DNA of 37,435 nucleotides from Georgenia thermotolerans (GCF_009193185.1 NZ_VUKF01000045.1:1-37435), one strand, 5' to 3'; shown: positions 27,041 to 37,143, counted from the stretch's first letter. Made by a program: numbers and translations. The notes: generated from the letters alone by a model not told the origin.

Positions 27041-28371
27041 GCTGCCTCCAGTGGAAGGGGTGGTGGCACCGGGGCGGACGGTCCAGTGACCGCCCGGCCG
27101 GCAACCCAGACGACGGCGATGTCGCTGGGAGTTCCGAGGGTGAAGATCTTGGCCAGGGTGTCGGTGGCGTCGGCGCCGTGGCGCAGGACGACGTCGAGCG
27201 TGGTGCCCGGCTGCGGGCGGACCCACACCGCGTCGAACTGCTTGCCCACCGCCAGGTCCCCGACCTCGTCGGCCAGGCCCAGGGCGAGCGCCCCGGCCCG
27301 GGTGGCCAGGTGCAGCAGGGCCGCCGGGCCCAGGTCGACCCCGTGCGGGCCGAGCAGGCGCTGGACGAAGTAGGCCTGCAGGCCCTCCTTGAGCAGGCAG
27401 AACCCGCTGCCGGCGCCGACGTCGGTGCCCAGCGCCACCCGCACGCCGGCGTCGAGGTGGGCGGCGAGCGGGAATAGGCCACTGCCCAGGGAGGAGTTCG
27501 ACGTCGGGCAGTGGGCGACGGCGGCGCCGGAGCTGGCGAGGACCTCGAGCTCGTGGGCCGTGGGGTGGACGTTGTGCGCCATGACCGAGCGGGAGGTGAC
27601 CAGGCCGTGCTGGTCGTAGGAGTCGAGGTAGTGCCCGGCGCCGGGGAACAGGCGGCGCACCTCCTCGATCTCGGTGGGGTTCTCGTTGAGGTGGGAGGTG
27701 AACCAGACGTCCTCGCGGGCGCCGAGCACCTCCGCGCAGGCGTCGAGCATGGCGTCGGAGGTGGACAGCGAGAACCGCGGGGTGATGGCGTAGCGCAGCC
27801 GCCCGCGCCCGTGCCACTTCTCGAGCAGGGCGGTGCTGTGGGCGAGCGCGGCGTCGGGGGTGGTCAGCAGCGCGTCGGGGAGGAACCGGTCGCTGACGAC
27901 GAGCCCGGCGGTCATGCGCAGCCCGACCGCCTCGGCCGCGGCGAACAGGGCGTCGGTGGCGCCCGGGAAGTGCGAGCCGAAGACCAGGGCCGTCGTCGTG
28001 CCGGCGCGCACGACGCCGTCGACGAACTCGCGGGCCACCGTGGCCGCGTAGGCGGCGTCGGCCAGCCGGGCCTCCTCGGGCAGGGCGCAGGTGGTCAGCC
28101 AGTCGAGCAGCGGCCTGCCCAGGCCGCCGATGATCCGCAGCTGGGGGTAGTGCACGTGGGTGTCGACGAAGCCGGGCAGCAGCACGCCCGCGCGCAGGTC
28201 GACGACCTCCTCCTCGGGGTGGGCGGCGGCGACGGCGGCGAAGGGGCCGCGGGCGCAGATGACGCCGTCGCGCACGAGCAGCCCGGCGTCGGCGTCGGCC
28301 TGCAGGGCGTCCGGGCCCTCGGCCAGCGGGTCGCGCGGGGTGTCCATGACGGTGGCGCGGTAGAGGGTCAC
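27037..28371 (-). CDS. guaD: Guanine deaminase
   Basis: 444-residue amidohydrolase that converts guanine to xanthine and ammonia. PGFVDTHVHYPQ (66-77) carries the metal His72/His74; FTSHLNEN and MAHNVHPT hold the further histidines, and LGTDVGAGSGFCLL the metal Asp. The whole length (actinobacterial guanine deaminases begin MTLYRATV...) supports the GTG at 28371, with GGGAG seven bases upstream. A longer in-frame extension is unlikely. First gene of a two-gene operon with the NCS2 permease; its product then feeds purine degradation or salvage. Confidence 0.94.
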   Translation of the reverse strand: MTLYRATVMDTPRDPLAEGPDALQADADAGLLVRDGVICARGPFAAVAAAHPEEEVVDLRAGVLLPGFVDTHVHYPQLRIIGGLGRPLLDWLTTCALPEEARLADAAYAATVAREFVDGVVRAGTTTALVFGSHFPGATDALFAAAEAVGLRMTAGLVVSDRFLPDALLTTPDAALAHSTALLEKWHGRGRLRYAITPRFSLSTSDAMLDACAEVLGAREDVWFTSHLNENPTEIEEVRRLFPGAGHYLDSYDQHGLVTSRSVMAHNVHPTAHELEVLASSGAAVAHCPTSNSSLGSGLFPLAAHLDAGVRVALGTDVGAGSGFCLLKEGLQAYFVQRLLGPHGVDLGPAALLHLATRAGALALGLADEVGDLAVGKQFDAVWVRPQPGTTLDVVLRHGADATDTLAKIFTLGTPSDIAVVWVAGRAVTGPSAPVPPPLPLEAA

Positions 28372-28709
28372 GACGCCGCTCCCGGCGTGCGGGCGCCCTC
28401 GCGCGCCTGGTCGCACCGGTCCATCCACGCTCCTCGTCGAGCCACCGCGCTCGGGCGCGGGCATGGTTGGGGTCCGTCTGGGGCCGCCGGTTATCCATGC
28501 GAACAACGACCCCTGTGTCGCCAGGGACCATAGTCCCGGCGCCAGGACGTTGGCAATCATTTCGGAAGAGTGTTTTCACTTCGTGATGCCGAGGGGCGGG
28601 TCGCGTTCTCGCCCATTCCTGGGTCATTCCTCTCCCCGACGCTGCGCGGTTTTGGGGCGCGCGTTTCAAATCGGATGCCGTTTGACACGGAATAGGTCCC
28701 GGTACTGGC
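28372..28709. other. Divergent intergenic region between guanine deaminase and the sensor kinase
   Basis: About 338 bases without a gene. It is less GC-rich than the neighbours (28550-28710 especially). It holds a predicted leftward promoter for guaD (28527-28556), a weak rightward promoter for the sensor kinase (28682-28711), and a leader of about 150 bases before guaD that shows GC hairpins but no recognised riboswitch fold. Confidence 0.6.
28527..28556 (-). promoter_or_regulatory. Predicted promoter of the guaD-permease operon
   Basis: On the minus strand: TTGCCA (28556-28551), 18-base spacer, TATGGT (28532-28527). The -10 box lies inside GGGACTATGGTCCC, a near-palindrome with 5-bp arms, a position where a repressor would compete with polymerase. 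The -10 box is the same hexamer as at the betT promoter. Confidence 0.6.
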
Positions 28710-28711
28710 AT
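28682..28711 (+). promoter_or_regulatory. Possible promoter of the sensor-kinase gene
   Basis: A perfect -35 TTGACA (28682-28687) followed after 18 bases by a poor -10 TGGCAT (28706-28711). A start about 7-10 bases later falls at the GTG at 28722, so the message may be leaderless. The -10 box is weak, so this is tentative. Confidence 0.3.
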
Positions 28712-30458
28712 GATTCGCGCTGTGAACCGCCCCGGGGGCGCACCCCCGCACACCACGGCGGCGCCGGCGGCGCCGCCCCCCGGCACGGCCGGGCCCGCGA
28801 CCGCGCCGACGGCCGGCCCCGTCGGGGCCGACCCGCTGCCGTCAGCCGGCACGGTCGCGGCCGACGCGTTGGCGGCGGCCGGGCCCACGGAGGCCGGCGC
28901 CCTGCCGAAGCCCGCCCGCGCCATGCCCGGCGCCAGCGCCGAGGTCCTCTACGAGCTCGGGATCGACGCCCTCGTGGCGATCATCGAGACCGTCGGGTAC
29001 GGGGTGTGCATCACGGGCGAGAACCAGGGCTGGACCTACGTCAACCCCGCCGGCGCCCGCATCATGGGCCGGCCGTTCGAGCAGCTGCGGGACGAGAACT
29101 ATCTGCTCTCCTTCGCCGAGCACGAGCGGGCCGCGCTGCTGGCGCTCGAGCACAAGCAGCGCGAGGGCGACACCGGCTTCTACACCAACACCGTGGTCCG
29201 CCCGGACGGCACCGAGCTGGAGATGACCTGGTCGGGCACGGTCGTCACCGTCGGCGGCCGGGAGCTCGCGCCCGCCGTCTTCCACGAGACCACCAGCGTG
29301 CGCCAGGCGCAGCGTGAGGCCGCCGAGCTCGGCGCGGCCGCGGCGCGGATGGCCGCGGGCAGCTCGACGACCGACGTCCTCGACGCCCTCGTGCGCGAGA
29401 CCGTCGCGGCCACCCGCGCGCTCGGCGCCCTGCTCCTGGTCGAGGACGGCCGCGGGCTGCTGCGCCCGGCCGCCTCCACCGGGGTGCCGGATGCGCTGGT
29501 CGAAGCCATGGCGGCCTCACCGGCCCGGCTGCTCGACCTGCCCGCCGGGCCGATGCTCGCCCGCGGGCGGGCGGGCTTCCTCTCCGACGACCGCGAGCGG
29601 CTGGCCGCCGGCGTGCGCACCGCCTCCTGGGTGGACGCCCTCGACGAGCTGAGCTGGGAGGGGACGGCGAAGTTCCCGGTGTGGCGCGACGAGCACGTGG
29701 CCGGCGTGCTGGTCGTCGTCGTGCCCGCCCGGGTCACCGCGCCGAGCGAGGCGGAGCTGGCGTTCTGGTCCTCGATGGCCGAGCAGGCCGGGGTGGCGCT
29801 GGGCGCGGACCGGATGCGCCACGAGATCTCCTACGCCTCCGCCCGGGTGGAGCGGGAGCGCATCGCGCGCGAGCTGCACGACTCGGTCAACCACGCGCTC
29901 TTCGCGCTGCAGACCCGGGCCTACCTGGTGCAGCGGGCGCTGGACTCGGCCGACGCCGACCGGGCGCGGCAGGCCGCTCTGGACCTGGAGGAGCTCGCGC
30001 GGCAGGCCACGACGGAGATGCGCGAGCTGCTCGTCGAGCTGCGCCCGTCGGCCGACGCCGCGCCGCTGGACCTGCGCCAGGCGCTGCGCGAGCTGGCCGA
30101 GTCCGTCACGACGCGCCACGGGCTGCCGGTCCGGGTCACGGTGCCGAAATCCGCGCTGCCGGCGCTGCCGCCGGGGACCGGCGAGCACCTCGTGCGCATC
30201 GCCGGCGAGGCGCTGCACAACGCCGTCAAGCACGCCTCGGCGACGGCGGCGACCCTCACGCTCACCCTCAGCCCGCGCCGGCTCGAGCTGGCCGTGGTCG
30301 ACGACGGGCGCGGCTTCGACACCGCGGCGGCCCGGCCCGGCACCCACGGTCAGCAGACGATGCGCGAGCGTGCCCGCCTGTGCGACGGCGAGCTGCGGGT
30401 CACGAGCGTGCCGGGCGCGGGCACGTCGGTGGTCGCCGTCCTCCCCCTCACCGCCTGA
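28710..30458 (+). CDS. Orphan sensor histidine kinase (PAS-GAF-HisKA_3-HATPase)
   Basis: 582 residues. A Pro/Ala-rich low-complexity head (1-70) precedes a PAS domain (about 80-200, with GYGVCITGENQGWTYVNPAG), a GAF-like domain (about 215-370, LLLVEDGRGLLRPAAS), then the NarL-type dimerisation helix: RERIARELHDSVNHAL with phospho-His390. The ATPase part has the N box EALHNAVKHAS (Asn504) and G1 box DDGRGFD (531-537). There are no membrane helices, so it senses inside the cell. No response regulator gene is adjacent. Starts are uncertain: ATG 28710 lacks a ribosome site, and GTG 28722 would fit a leaderless message. Confidence 0.93.
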   Translation: MIRAVNRPGGAPPHTTAAPAAPPPGTAGPATAPTAGPVGADPLPSAGTVAADALAAAGPTEAGALPKPARAMPGASAEVLYELGIDALVAIIETVGYGVCITGENQGWTYVNPAGARIMGRPFEQLRDENYLLSFAEHERAALLALEHKQREGDTGFYTNTVVRPDGTELEMTWSGTVVTVGGRELAPAVFHETTSVRQAQREAAELGAAAARMAAGSSTTDVLDALVRETVAATRALGALLLVEDGRGLLRPAASTGVPDALVEAMAASPARLLDLPAGPMLARGRAGFLSDDRERLAAGVRTASWVDALDELSWEGTAKFPVWRDEHVAGVLVVVVPARVTAPSEAELAFWSSMAEQAGVALGADRMRHEISYASARVERERIARELHDSVNHALFALQTRAYLVQRALDSADADRARQAALDLEELARQATTEMRELLVELRPSADAAPLDLRQALRELAESVTTRHGLPVRVTVPKSALPALPPGTGEHLVRIAGEALHNAVKHASATAATLTLTLSPRRLELAVVDDGRGFDTAAARPGTHGQQTMRERARLCDGELRVTSVPGAGTSVVAVLPLTA

Positions 30459-30521
30459 GACGTCACCAGAGCCGCCCGTCAGGTCGAGAGGCGCGGTTCG
30501 TCCAGAGGTCCCCGCCAGAGA

Positions 30522-30543
30522 TTTTGTCCACAGCGGAACAAAA
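30522..30543. promoter_or_regulatory. AT-rich near-palindrome TTTTGT...ACAAAA
   Basis: TTTTGT (30522-30527) and ACAAAA (30538-30543) form a 6-bp inverted repeat around a 10-base centre, in an otherwise GC-rich 245-base gap between the kinase and the small membrane protein. The layout suits a dimeric regulator site; no regulator can be named. Confidence 0.35.
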
Positions 30544-30703
30544 CCACGGCGTCTCGGGTTGGCAACTACGGCGGGCCCGCACCGTGCTGACGGTCGCGCC
30601 CACCTCGCCGCCGGCCTCCCGGCGCTTCGTGTTTTCGCCTGCCCGGCACCCCGCGTCGCCCAGGCCGATTTCACTTCCGTTCCCTACCAAAGGATGCGAT
30701 CTA

Positions 30704-31930
<1,227 letters not shown>

Positions 31931-32009
31931 GAGACTCTCCTTGCCGTTGGGTTCCACCCATGGTGCGCCCGGCGGCGGCGTGCCGCGCGGCGCCCGGAGC
32001 ACCGCCGCC

Positions 32010-32333
32010 GGGCGCGTCGTGCTGGCGCACTTCGAGGTGCCGCCGGAGGAGTGGAACGACCAGGCCGCGCTGGTCGATCCGGACGGCGTGGGCCCGCGCA
32101 TCTCCTTCCTCAAGGTTCCCGAGTCCAAGGTCGCAAAGAATCGCCTCCACATCGACGTGCAGGTCGCCGGCGGGCGCCACCAGCCGTGGGAGCGGCGCGA
32201 GCGCCTGATCCGCACCACGGTGGACCACCTCGTCGCCGCGGGCGGCAACGTGCTCGGCGAGCACCAGTTCGAGGGACGACTCGACCATGTCGTGATGGCC
32301 GATCCCGAAGGGAACGAGTTCTGCGTCGTGTAG
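32010..32333 (+). pseudogene. N-terminally truncated VOC (glyoxalase-like) gene
   Basis: The frame from about 32010 to 32333 reads [20 protein letters not shown]..., continuing [20 protein letters not shown] and ending [14 protein letters not shown], the second half of a bacterial VOC/glyoxalase_6 domain. The first part of the fold (the DPxxLAxFWAxALGY strand) is missing; the DNA upstream codes for low-complexity sequence in every frame and is the promoter side of the reductase. No ribosome site precedes the possible GTG at 32019. I read this as a decayed gene, though a short expressed product cannot be excluded. Confidence 0.65.
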
Positions 32334-32369
32334 CCGGGCCGGGCTTGGTCATGTAGCCGGGCCAGGCTT
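32329..32369. repeat. 18-bp direct repeat, 23-bp period, covering a stop codon
   Basis: TGTAGCCGGGCCGGGCTT (32329-32346) recurs at 32352-32369 with one base changed. The TAG in the first copy is the stop of the VOC fragment; the second is an echo just beyond it. Confidence 0.7.
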
Positions 32370-32384
32370 CGCGGACGGCGCCAC

Positions 32385-33266
32385 CTACGCGGGCACGGTG
32401 AACCGGTCGCCGTACATCGACCACGACACCGGCGGCGCGAGGCGCAGGTTCCCCGTGGCGAGCAGCGCCCGGTGCGCGGCGACTCGCCCGTCCGGCTGCA
32501 GGTCACCCCACTCCTTGAGCACCGCGGCGCGCGCGTCCACGACCGTGGCGAGGTACCGCGCCTCGTCCCCGCCGGCGGCCGGCGTCGGACATGCCGCTCG
32601 CGCGGTCTCCAGGATGCCGCCGAAGGACTCCCGGTCCTCGCCCGGGCCGTGGTTGACCGAGACGTCGTAGTAGATCGCCAGGCCGAGCGGGCCGACGCCG
32701 TCGGCCCGGGCCGCCTCCAGCGCCGGGTCCCAGTAGACCTCGTCGCGCAGCTCGCGCTGGGCCTGCCGGAAGGCCGGGTCGTCCGCCGCGGCCCGCCAAG
32801 CGGGGACGAAACCGGGGTCGAGCAGCCGGTGGGAGAGCTTCGGCCGGCGGGAGTAGGGCGCGGCCATGATTGCCGTGAGCGCCTCAAGGTAGGGCGCGAG
32901 GGGGTTGTCCGGCGCGCGCTCGGCGTAGCGCCGCAGCAGGGCCAGCATGTCCCCGGTGCCCGAGCAGAAGCCCACGAGCCCGCCGGTGTAGCCGCGCCCG
33001 TCGCCGATGTCCTCGATGTAGCCGTACGCGGTGGGCCAGTCCAGGGTGGAGTTCTCCGCCGTGGAGGTCATCTGCAGCGCCAGCTCCTTGCAGCGCGCGA
33101 GCTCCGGGTCCTCGGCTCGACCGTCCACCGCCCGGTCCCCGGCCGTCCCCTCGCCGGCTGCGCGGTCGCTCAGTTCGCGGCCGCCCAGTCCGCCGCCACC
33201 GCGGGCGGACTCAGCGGGCTCCGGTGTCGCACGGTCCTCCGCCCGCCCCCGACGCCACCACCTCAC
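32385..33266 (-). CDS. Glycoside hydrolase family 46 chitosanase without export signal
   Basis: 293 residues. [20 protein letters not shown] then GDGRGYT(GG) is the unmistakable GH46 active-site block; by alignment with Streptomyces N174 chitosanase, the acid is Glu71 and the base Asp89. [18 protein letters not shown] follows as in the family, so hydrolysis of beta-1,4-glucosamine polymer by inversion is expected. Oddly there is no signal peptide: the first 60 residues ([20 protein letters not shown]...) are charged and contain no hydrophobic stretch. The start is well supported by GAGGAGG 8 bases before GTG 33266 and an in-frame stop further upstream. Either the enzyme works inside the cell, is released by another route, or the export region was lost. 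Confidence 0.93.
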   Translation of the reverse strand: MRWWRRGRAEDRATPEPAESARGGGGLGGRELSDRAAGEGTAGDRAVDGRAEDPELARCKELALQMTSTAENSTLDWPTAYGYIEDIGDGRGYTGGLVGFCSGTGDMLALLRRYAERAPDNPLAPYLEALTAIMAAPYSRRPKLSHRLLDPGFVPAWRAAADDPAFRQAQRELRDEVYWDPALEAARADGVGPLGLAIYYDVSVNHGPGEDRESFGGILETARAACPTPAAGGDEARYLATVVDARAAVLKEWGDLQPDGRVAAHRALLATGNLRLAPPVSWSMYGDRFTVPA

Positions 33267-33296
33267 GTCGTCAGCCTCCTCGGACGCGCGCCCTCG

Positions 33297-33638
33297 TCAC
33301 ACCGGACGGACCGTGTACGCGATGGTCTGGACCCGGATCTGCCCGTCCGCGAAGATGAAGGTGTCCACGGCACCCTGAATCGTCCGGCCACCGCCGGTGG
33401 CGTTCCACTCGAGGTAGAGCACGTCGTCGGCAAACGTTGTGTCGAGCTCCCACTGGGCCTGGGGGACGTCGCCGAGCAGGCGGGTGAAGACCTCCCGGGC
33501 GCCGTCCTTGCCCCGAAACACCTCCTTGTTGAGGACGAGGATGGCGTCCTCGGCGTAGTCGGCGAGGATGTCCTCGAGATCCTCGGCGCCCAGCGCCTGG
33601 CCGTGGTGGGCGAAGACTTCTTCCGGAGTCCTGGTCAT
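33297..33638 (-). CDS. SnoaL/NTF2-like protein
   Basis: 113 residues. The pattern HHGQALGAEDLEDILADYAEDAILV, a hydrophobic RGKDGAREVF helix and final strands GAVDTFIFADGQIRVQTI is that of the NTF2/SnoaL-like alpha+beta barrel, used as a catalytic or ligand-binding fold. Substrate unknown. ATG 33638 has GAAGGG upstream. Confidence 0.85.
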   Translation of the reverse strand: MTRTPEEVFAHHGQALGAEDLEDILADYAEDAILVLNKEVFRGKDGAREVFTRLLGDVPQAQWELDTTFADDVLYLEWNATGGGRTIQGAVDTFIFADGQIRVQTIAYTVRPV

Positions 33639-33733
33639 CGTTGACCCTTCTCTGGCTGGAACGGCCGATCGCCTCGGCCTCGTCCTAGTGTGCGCTCACG
33701 GGGCAGGCGCCGCGGCGAATACCTCCGGTTTCG

Positions 33734-34162
33734 TTACTCGCCGAACCGCGCCCGGGCCTCGTGCGGGATGAGCGGGTTCTCGGCACGCGCCCGGATCTGC
33801 TGCACGGCCCAGCTGTTGCCGTCCGGGTCCTGGAACCCGAAGAACGTCCCGCCGTCGCGCTCGTCGAAGACGGTGATCTCGCTGCAGGTCACGCCCCGCT
33901 CCACCAGCTCCGTGCGTGCGGTCGCCGCGTCGGCGACGACGAGCTGCAGCCCGTGCAGCGTCCCCGGCGCCATCGCGTTCTGCGCCGGCAGCGTGCCGAC
34001 GACGATCGAGCACCCCGAGCCCGGTGGTGTCAGCTGGGCAACGGTCATGTGGTGGTTGACCGTGTGGTGGTCGAGGTGAAACCCGACCTGGTCGCGGTAG
34101 AAGGCAATCGCCCGGGCGATGTCGCTGACCGGCACGATGACGACCTCGAGGGTCCAGTCCAT
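33734..34162 (-). CDS. VOC family (glyoxalase/dioxygenase-like) protein
   Basis: 142 residues. Both beta-alpha-beta-beta-beta modules of the vicinal oxygen chelate fold are visible: VSDIARAIAFYRDQVGFHLDHHTV and GLQLVVADAATARTELVERG, with the late GTFFGFQDPDGNSWAVQQI. His/Glu metal residues are at the expected strand ends. The reaction cannot be named. ATG 34162 has AAGGAG 6 bases upstream. An intact relative of the truncated VOC gene at 32 kb, but not from the same subgroup. Confidence 0.88.
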   Translation of the reverse strand: MDWTLEVVIVPVSDIARAIAFYRDQVGFHLDHHTVNHHMTVAQLTPPGSGCSIVVGTLPAQNAMAPGTLHGLQLVVADAATARTELVERGVTCSEITVFDERDGGTFFGFQDPDGNSWAVQQIRARAENPLIPHEARARFGE

Positions 34163-34325
34163 CGGTGACTCCTTCGTCGGTGGTGGGCCTCCGACCATCC
34201 TGGCGCGCACCACCCACATCCGCGGCGGAACGCGCGGGCCGCACTCCCCCGCGCCCCGTCCTCCACTTGCGGACCACCCAGGGGACAGACACAGTCCGCT
34301 AAGGCTCGGCACGAGGAGAGGAACC

Positions 34326-35747
34326 ATGACGACGACGACCACCACCACGGAGAAGGAGGAGCCGCGGCTCAAGCGGGTCATCGGGCCCAGGCTGCTGCTG
34401 CTCTTCATCGTCGGCGACATCCTCGGCACCGGCGTCTACGCGCTCACCGGCCAGGTCGCCGCCGAGGTCGGCGGTGCGGCGTGGGCGCCGATCCTGCTGG
34501 CGTTCGCCGTCGCGACCATCACCGCGTTCTCCTACCTCGAGCTGGTCACGAAGTACCCGCAGGCCGCCGGCGCCGCCCTGTACACCCACAAGGCCTTCGG
34601 CATTCACTTCCTGACGTTCCTCGTCACCTTCGCCGTCCTCAGCTCGGGCATCACCTCGGCGTCCACGGCCTCGAAGTTCCTCGGTGAGAACTTCGTGGTC
34701 GCCTTCGGCCTCGACTGGGGGCAGGGCGGGGTCACGGCGGTCGCCGTCACCTTCGTGGTGCTCCTGGCCCTGGTCAACCTGCGCGGGGTGGCCGAGAGCC
34801 TCAAGGTCAACGTAGTGCTCACGATCGTGGAGCTGACCGGCCTGCTCATCGTCGTGCTCATCGGGTTCTGGGCCATGGGCCAGGGCCAGGCGGACTTCAG
34901 CCGCGTCGTCGTCTTCGAGACCCCGCAGGACAAGGGCGTCTTCCTCGCCGTGACCTCCGCGACCGCGCTGGCCTTCTTCTCCATGGTCGGCTTCGAGGAC
35001 TCGGTGAACATGGCCGAGGAGACGAAGGACCCGGTGCGCACCTTCCCGCGGATCATGCTCACCGGGCTGACCCTGACTGCGGTGGTCTACGTCCTGGTGT
35101 CGGTCGCCGCAGTCGCGCTGGTGCCGGTGGGGACGCTGGCGGAGAGTGCCACCCCGCTCCTCGAGGTGGTCCGCGCCGGCGCCCCCGGGCTGCCGATGGA
35201 CACGATCTACCCGGTCCTCTCCATGTTCGCCGTCGCCAACACGGCACTCATCAACATGATGATGGCGAGCCGCCTGCTCTACGGCATGGCCCGCCAGGAC
35301 GTGCTGCCACGCTCCCTGGGCCTGGTCCTCCCCGGCCGCCGCTCCCCCTGGGCCGCCATCGTGTTCACGACGGCGATCGCGGCCGGTCTCATCATCGTCG
35401 TCACCAACCTCATGGGTGCGGAGACCGTCACGGCGCTGGGCGGGACGACGGCGCTGCTCCTGCTCGCCGGCTTCACCGTCGTCAACGTCGCCGCGATCGT
35501 GCTGCGTCGCCGCCCGCTCGACCGGGCGCACTTCCGGGCCCCCAGGGTGCTGCCCTACCTCGGGGCGCTGACCTGCGCCTACCTCGTCGGCCCCTGGGCG
35601 CAGGACCCGATCGAGTACCGCATCGCCGGGGTGCTCGTGGGGATCGGGGTGGTGCTCTGGGCGCTGACCTGGCTGTGGAACCGGGGCGTGCGCGCCAAGA
35701 AGACCTACTTCCGCGACCCGGAGGCCCTCGGGCGCGATGAGCAGTAG
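34326..35747 (+). CDS. APC-family amino acid permease
   Basis: 473 residues, about 12 membrane helices. The opening part (RVIGPRLLLLFIVGDILGTGVYALTGQVA) carries the family's first-helix GxG turn that binds the amino acid carboxylate, and GFEDSVNMAEETKDPVRTFPR is the consensus loop after helix 6. A Thr-rich N-terminal run (TTTTTTT, residues 2-8) is low complexity. ATG 34326 follows GAGGAGAGG. Substrate not predictable. Diverges from the VOC gene. Confidence 0.93.
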   Translation: MTTTTTTTEKEEPRLKRVIGPRLLLLFIVGDILGTGVYALTGQVAAEVGGAAWAPILLAFAVATITAFSYLELVTKYPQAAGAALYTHKAFGIHFLTFLVTFAVLSSGITSASTASKFLGENFVVAFGLDWGQGGVTAVAVTFVVLLALVNLRGVAESLKVNVVLTIVELTGLLIVVLIGFWAMGQGQADFSRVVVFETPQDKGVFLAVTSATALAFFSMVGFEDSVNMAEETKDPVRTFPRIMLTGLTLTAVVYVLVSVAAVALVPVGTLAESATPLLEVVRAGAPGLPMDTIYPVLSMFAVANTALINMMMASRLLYGMARQDVLPRSLGLVLPGRRSPWAAIVFTTAIAAGLIIVVTNLMGAETVTALGGTTALLLLAGFTVVNVAAIVLRRRPLDRAHFRAPRVLPYLGALTCAYLVGPWAQDPIEYRIAGVLVGIGVVLWALTWLWNRGVRAKKTYFRDPEALGRDEQ

Positions 35748-35772
35748 ACCGGTCACCCGTCAGGCCGGTCGG

Positions 35773-36060
35773 TCAGCTATGGCTCTCGGCCGCGCGCCTG
35801 GCGGCGCGCAGCCGCCGCCGGCGCGGGTCGAGGCGCCGCCCCGCGACGACGGCGACCGCCGCAATGAGCAGCACGGCCCACAGCTGGAAGGTGCCGGTGA
35901 CCAGCGGGTGCAGCTCCATGGCGACGAAGGCCAGGGCCGCGACCGCCACGGCATAGAGGCCGCGGCGCGCCAACAACCAGCGAGCGTGCATGACCCACCG
36001 GCCCGCCGGTTCCCGGTGCGGGGACCGGGAACCCGGTGCGCGCTGCCGCTCGTGCGCCAT
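35773..36060 (-). CDS. Small membrane protein with two helices
   Basis: 95 residues. ATG 36060 is backed by GGGAGG five bases upstream, which selects this frame among three overlapping ones. The first helix lies at about 34-54 (GLYAVAVAALAFVAMELHPLV), the second at about 58-74 (QLWAVLLIAAVAVVAG), then a basic tail (RRLDPRRRRLRAARRAAESHS). Function unknown; converges on the APC permease. Confidence 0.75.
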   Translation of the reverse strand: MAHERQRAPGSRSPHREPAGRWVMHARWLLARRGLYAVAVAALAFVAMELHPLVTGTFQLWAVLLIAAVAVVAGRRLDPRRRRLRAARRAAESHS

Positions 36061-36249
36061 GACCGCCTCCCCCGTGGCACCCGCCGCCGACGACGGCGCC
36101 GCGGCCGTCGCCCGCCCTCGCCACATCAGCCTGGCACAGCAGGCGTGTCCCGTCATCGGGCAGCGGACCGTTGCCGAAGGCGTCGGCCTCGCGCAAGCCC
36201 CGGCAAGAATTCGCGGGACGGCCCGGGCCCGGCACGCTTGAATGCGTCC

Positions 36250-37143
36250 ATGACGCTCCCGGCCGGCCTGAGAACGCGCCCCCTCACCCTCGACGACGCC
36301 CACGCCGTCACGGCGATCATGGCCGCCGAGGAGCTGCGGGACACCGGACAGGTCAGCATCGAGGAGGCGGACCTCCTCGCCGACTGGCAGCGGCCCAGCT
36401 TCGACCTTTCCACGCGCACGGTGGGCGTGCTCGACGGCGACCGCGTGGTGGCCTACGCAGAGCTGTCCGGGCACGACCGTGCGCACGCCGCCGTCCACCC
36501 CGAGCACCACGGGCGCGGCATCGGCACCCACCTCGCCGGCTGGCTGCAGGAGCAGGCCCGGTCAGCGGGAAGCACGGTCGTCGGCATGCCCGTCCCGCAG
36601 GGATCGCCCGGCGACCAGCTGCTGCAGGCGCTCGGCTTTCACGTCCGGTGGACCTCATGGGTGCTGGCCCTGCCCGACGGCGCGGCCATCGCGGCGCCTG
36701 CCCTGCCCGCGGGCTTCGCCGTGCGAGAGGCGTCGCCCGTCGAGCACCGAGCGGTGTGGACGGTCGTCGAGGACGCCTTCCTCGAGTGGTCGGTCCGCGA
36801 GCGACAACCGTTCGACGACTTCGCCGCCCAGGTGCTGCACCGGCCCGGGTTCGAGCCCTGGAACGTTCGCGTGGCCGTGGCGCCCGACGGCGAGATCGTC
36901 GGTGCCGCGGTCGTGCTCCTGGCCGGCCCCACCGGGTACGTCGACAAGGTGGCCGTCCGCCGCGACCAGCGCGGCCGCGGCCTGGGCCAGGCCCTCCTCG
37001 CCGACGCATTCGCGGAGGCCCGCGCCCACGGCGCCGTCCAGTCGGAGCTCAGCACCGACTCGCGCACCGGCGCGCTCGGGCTCTACGAGCGGGTGGGCAT
37101 GAAGGTGACCGCGGTGTGGGTCAATCGCGCGATCGCACTGTGA
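36250..37143 (+). CDS. Tandem GNAT-domain acetyltransferase
   Basis: 297 residues with two N-acetyltransferase domains. The first (about 8-140) has a degenerate CoA loop HPEHHGRGIGTHLA; the second (about 155-297) has the full VRRDQRGRGLGQALLADAF and a final ALGLYERVGM motif. Such tandems include mycothiol synthase and several enzymes in which only one half is active. Substrate unknown. ATG 36250 was chosen; a TTG four codons earlier is possible. Precedes the rRNA operon end, tail to tail. Confidence 0.9.
   Translation: MTLPAGLRTRPLTLDDAHAVTAIMAAEELRDTGQVSIEEADLLADWQRPSFDLSTRTVGVLDGDRVVAYAELSGHDRAHAAVHPEHHGRGIGTHLAGWLQEQARSAGSTVVGMPVPQGSPGDQLLQALGFHVRWTSWVLALPDGAAIAAPALPAGFAVREASPVEHRAVWTVVEDAFLEWSVRERQPFDDFAAQVLHRPGFEPWNVRVAVAPDGEIVGAAVVLLAGPTGYVDKVAVRRDQRGRGLGQALLADAFAEARAHGAVQSELSTDSRTGALGLYERVGMKVTAVWVNRAIAL

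Noticed and set aside
28381-28520. Possible known purine riboswitch in the guaD leader
   Set aside because: No conserved core of the known purine, PRPP or xanthine classes could be matched by eye; kept only as an open question under findings.
35777-36235. Alternative 152-codon frame overlapping the small membrane protein
   Set aside because: The 95-residue frame has the GGGAGG ribosome site and two clear membrane helices; the alternative is Gly/Arg-rich without either.
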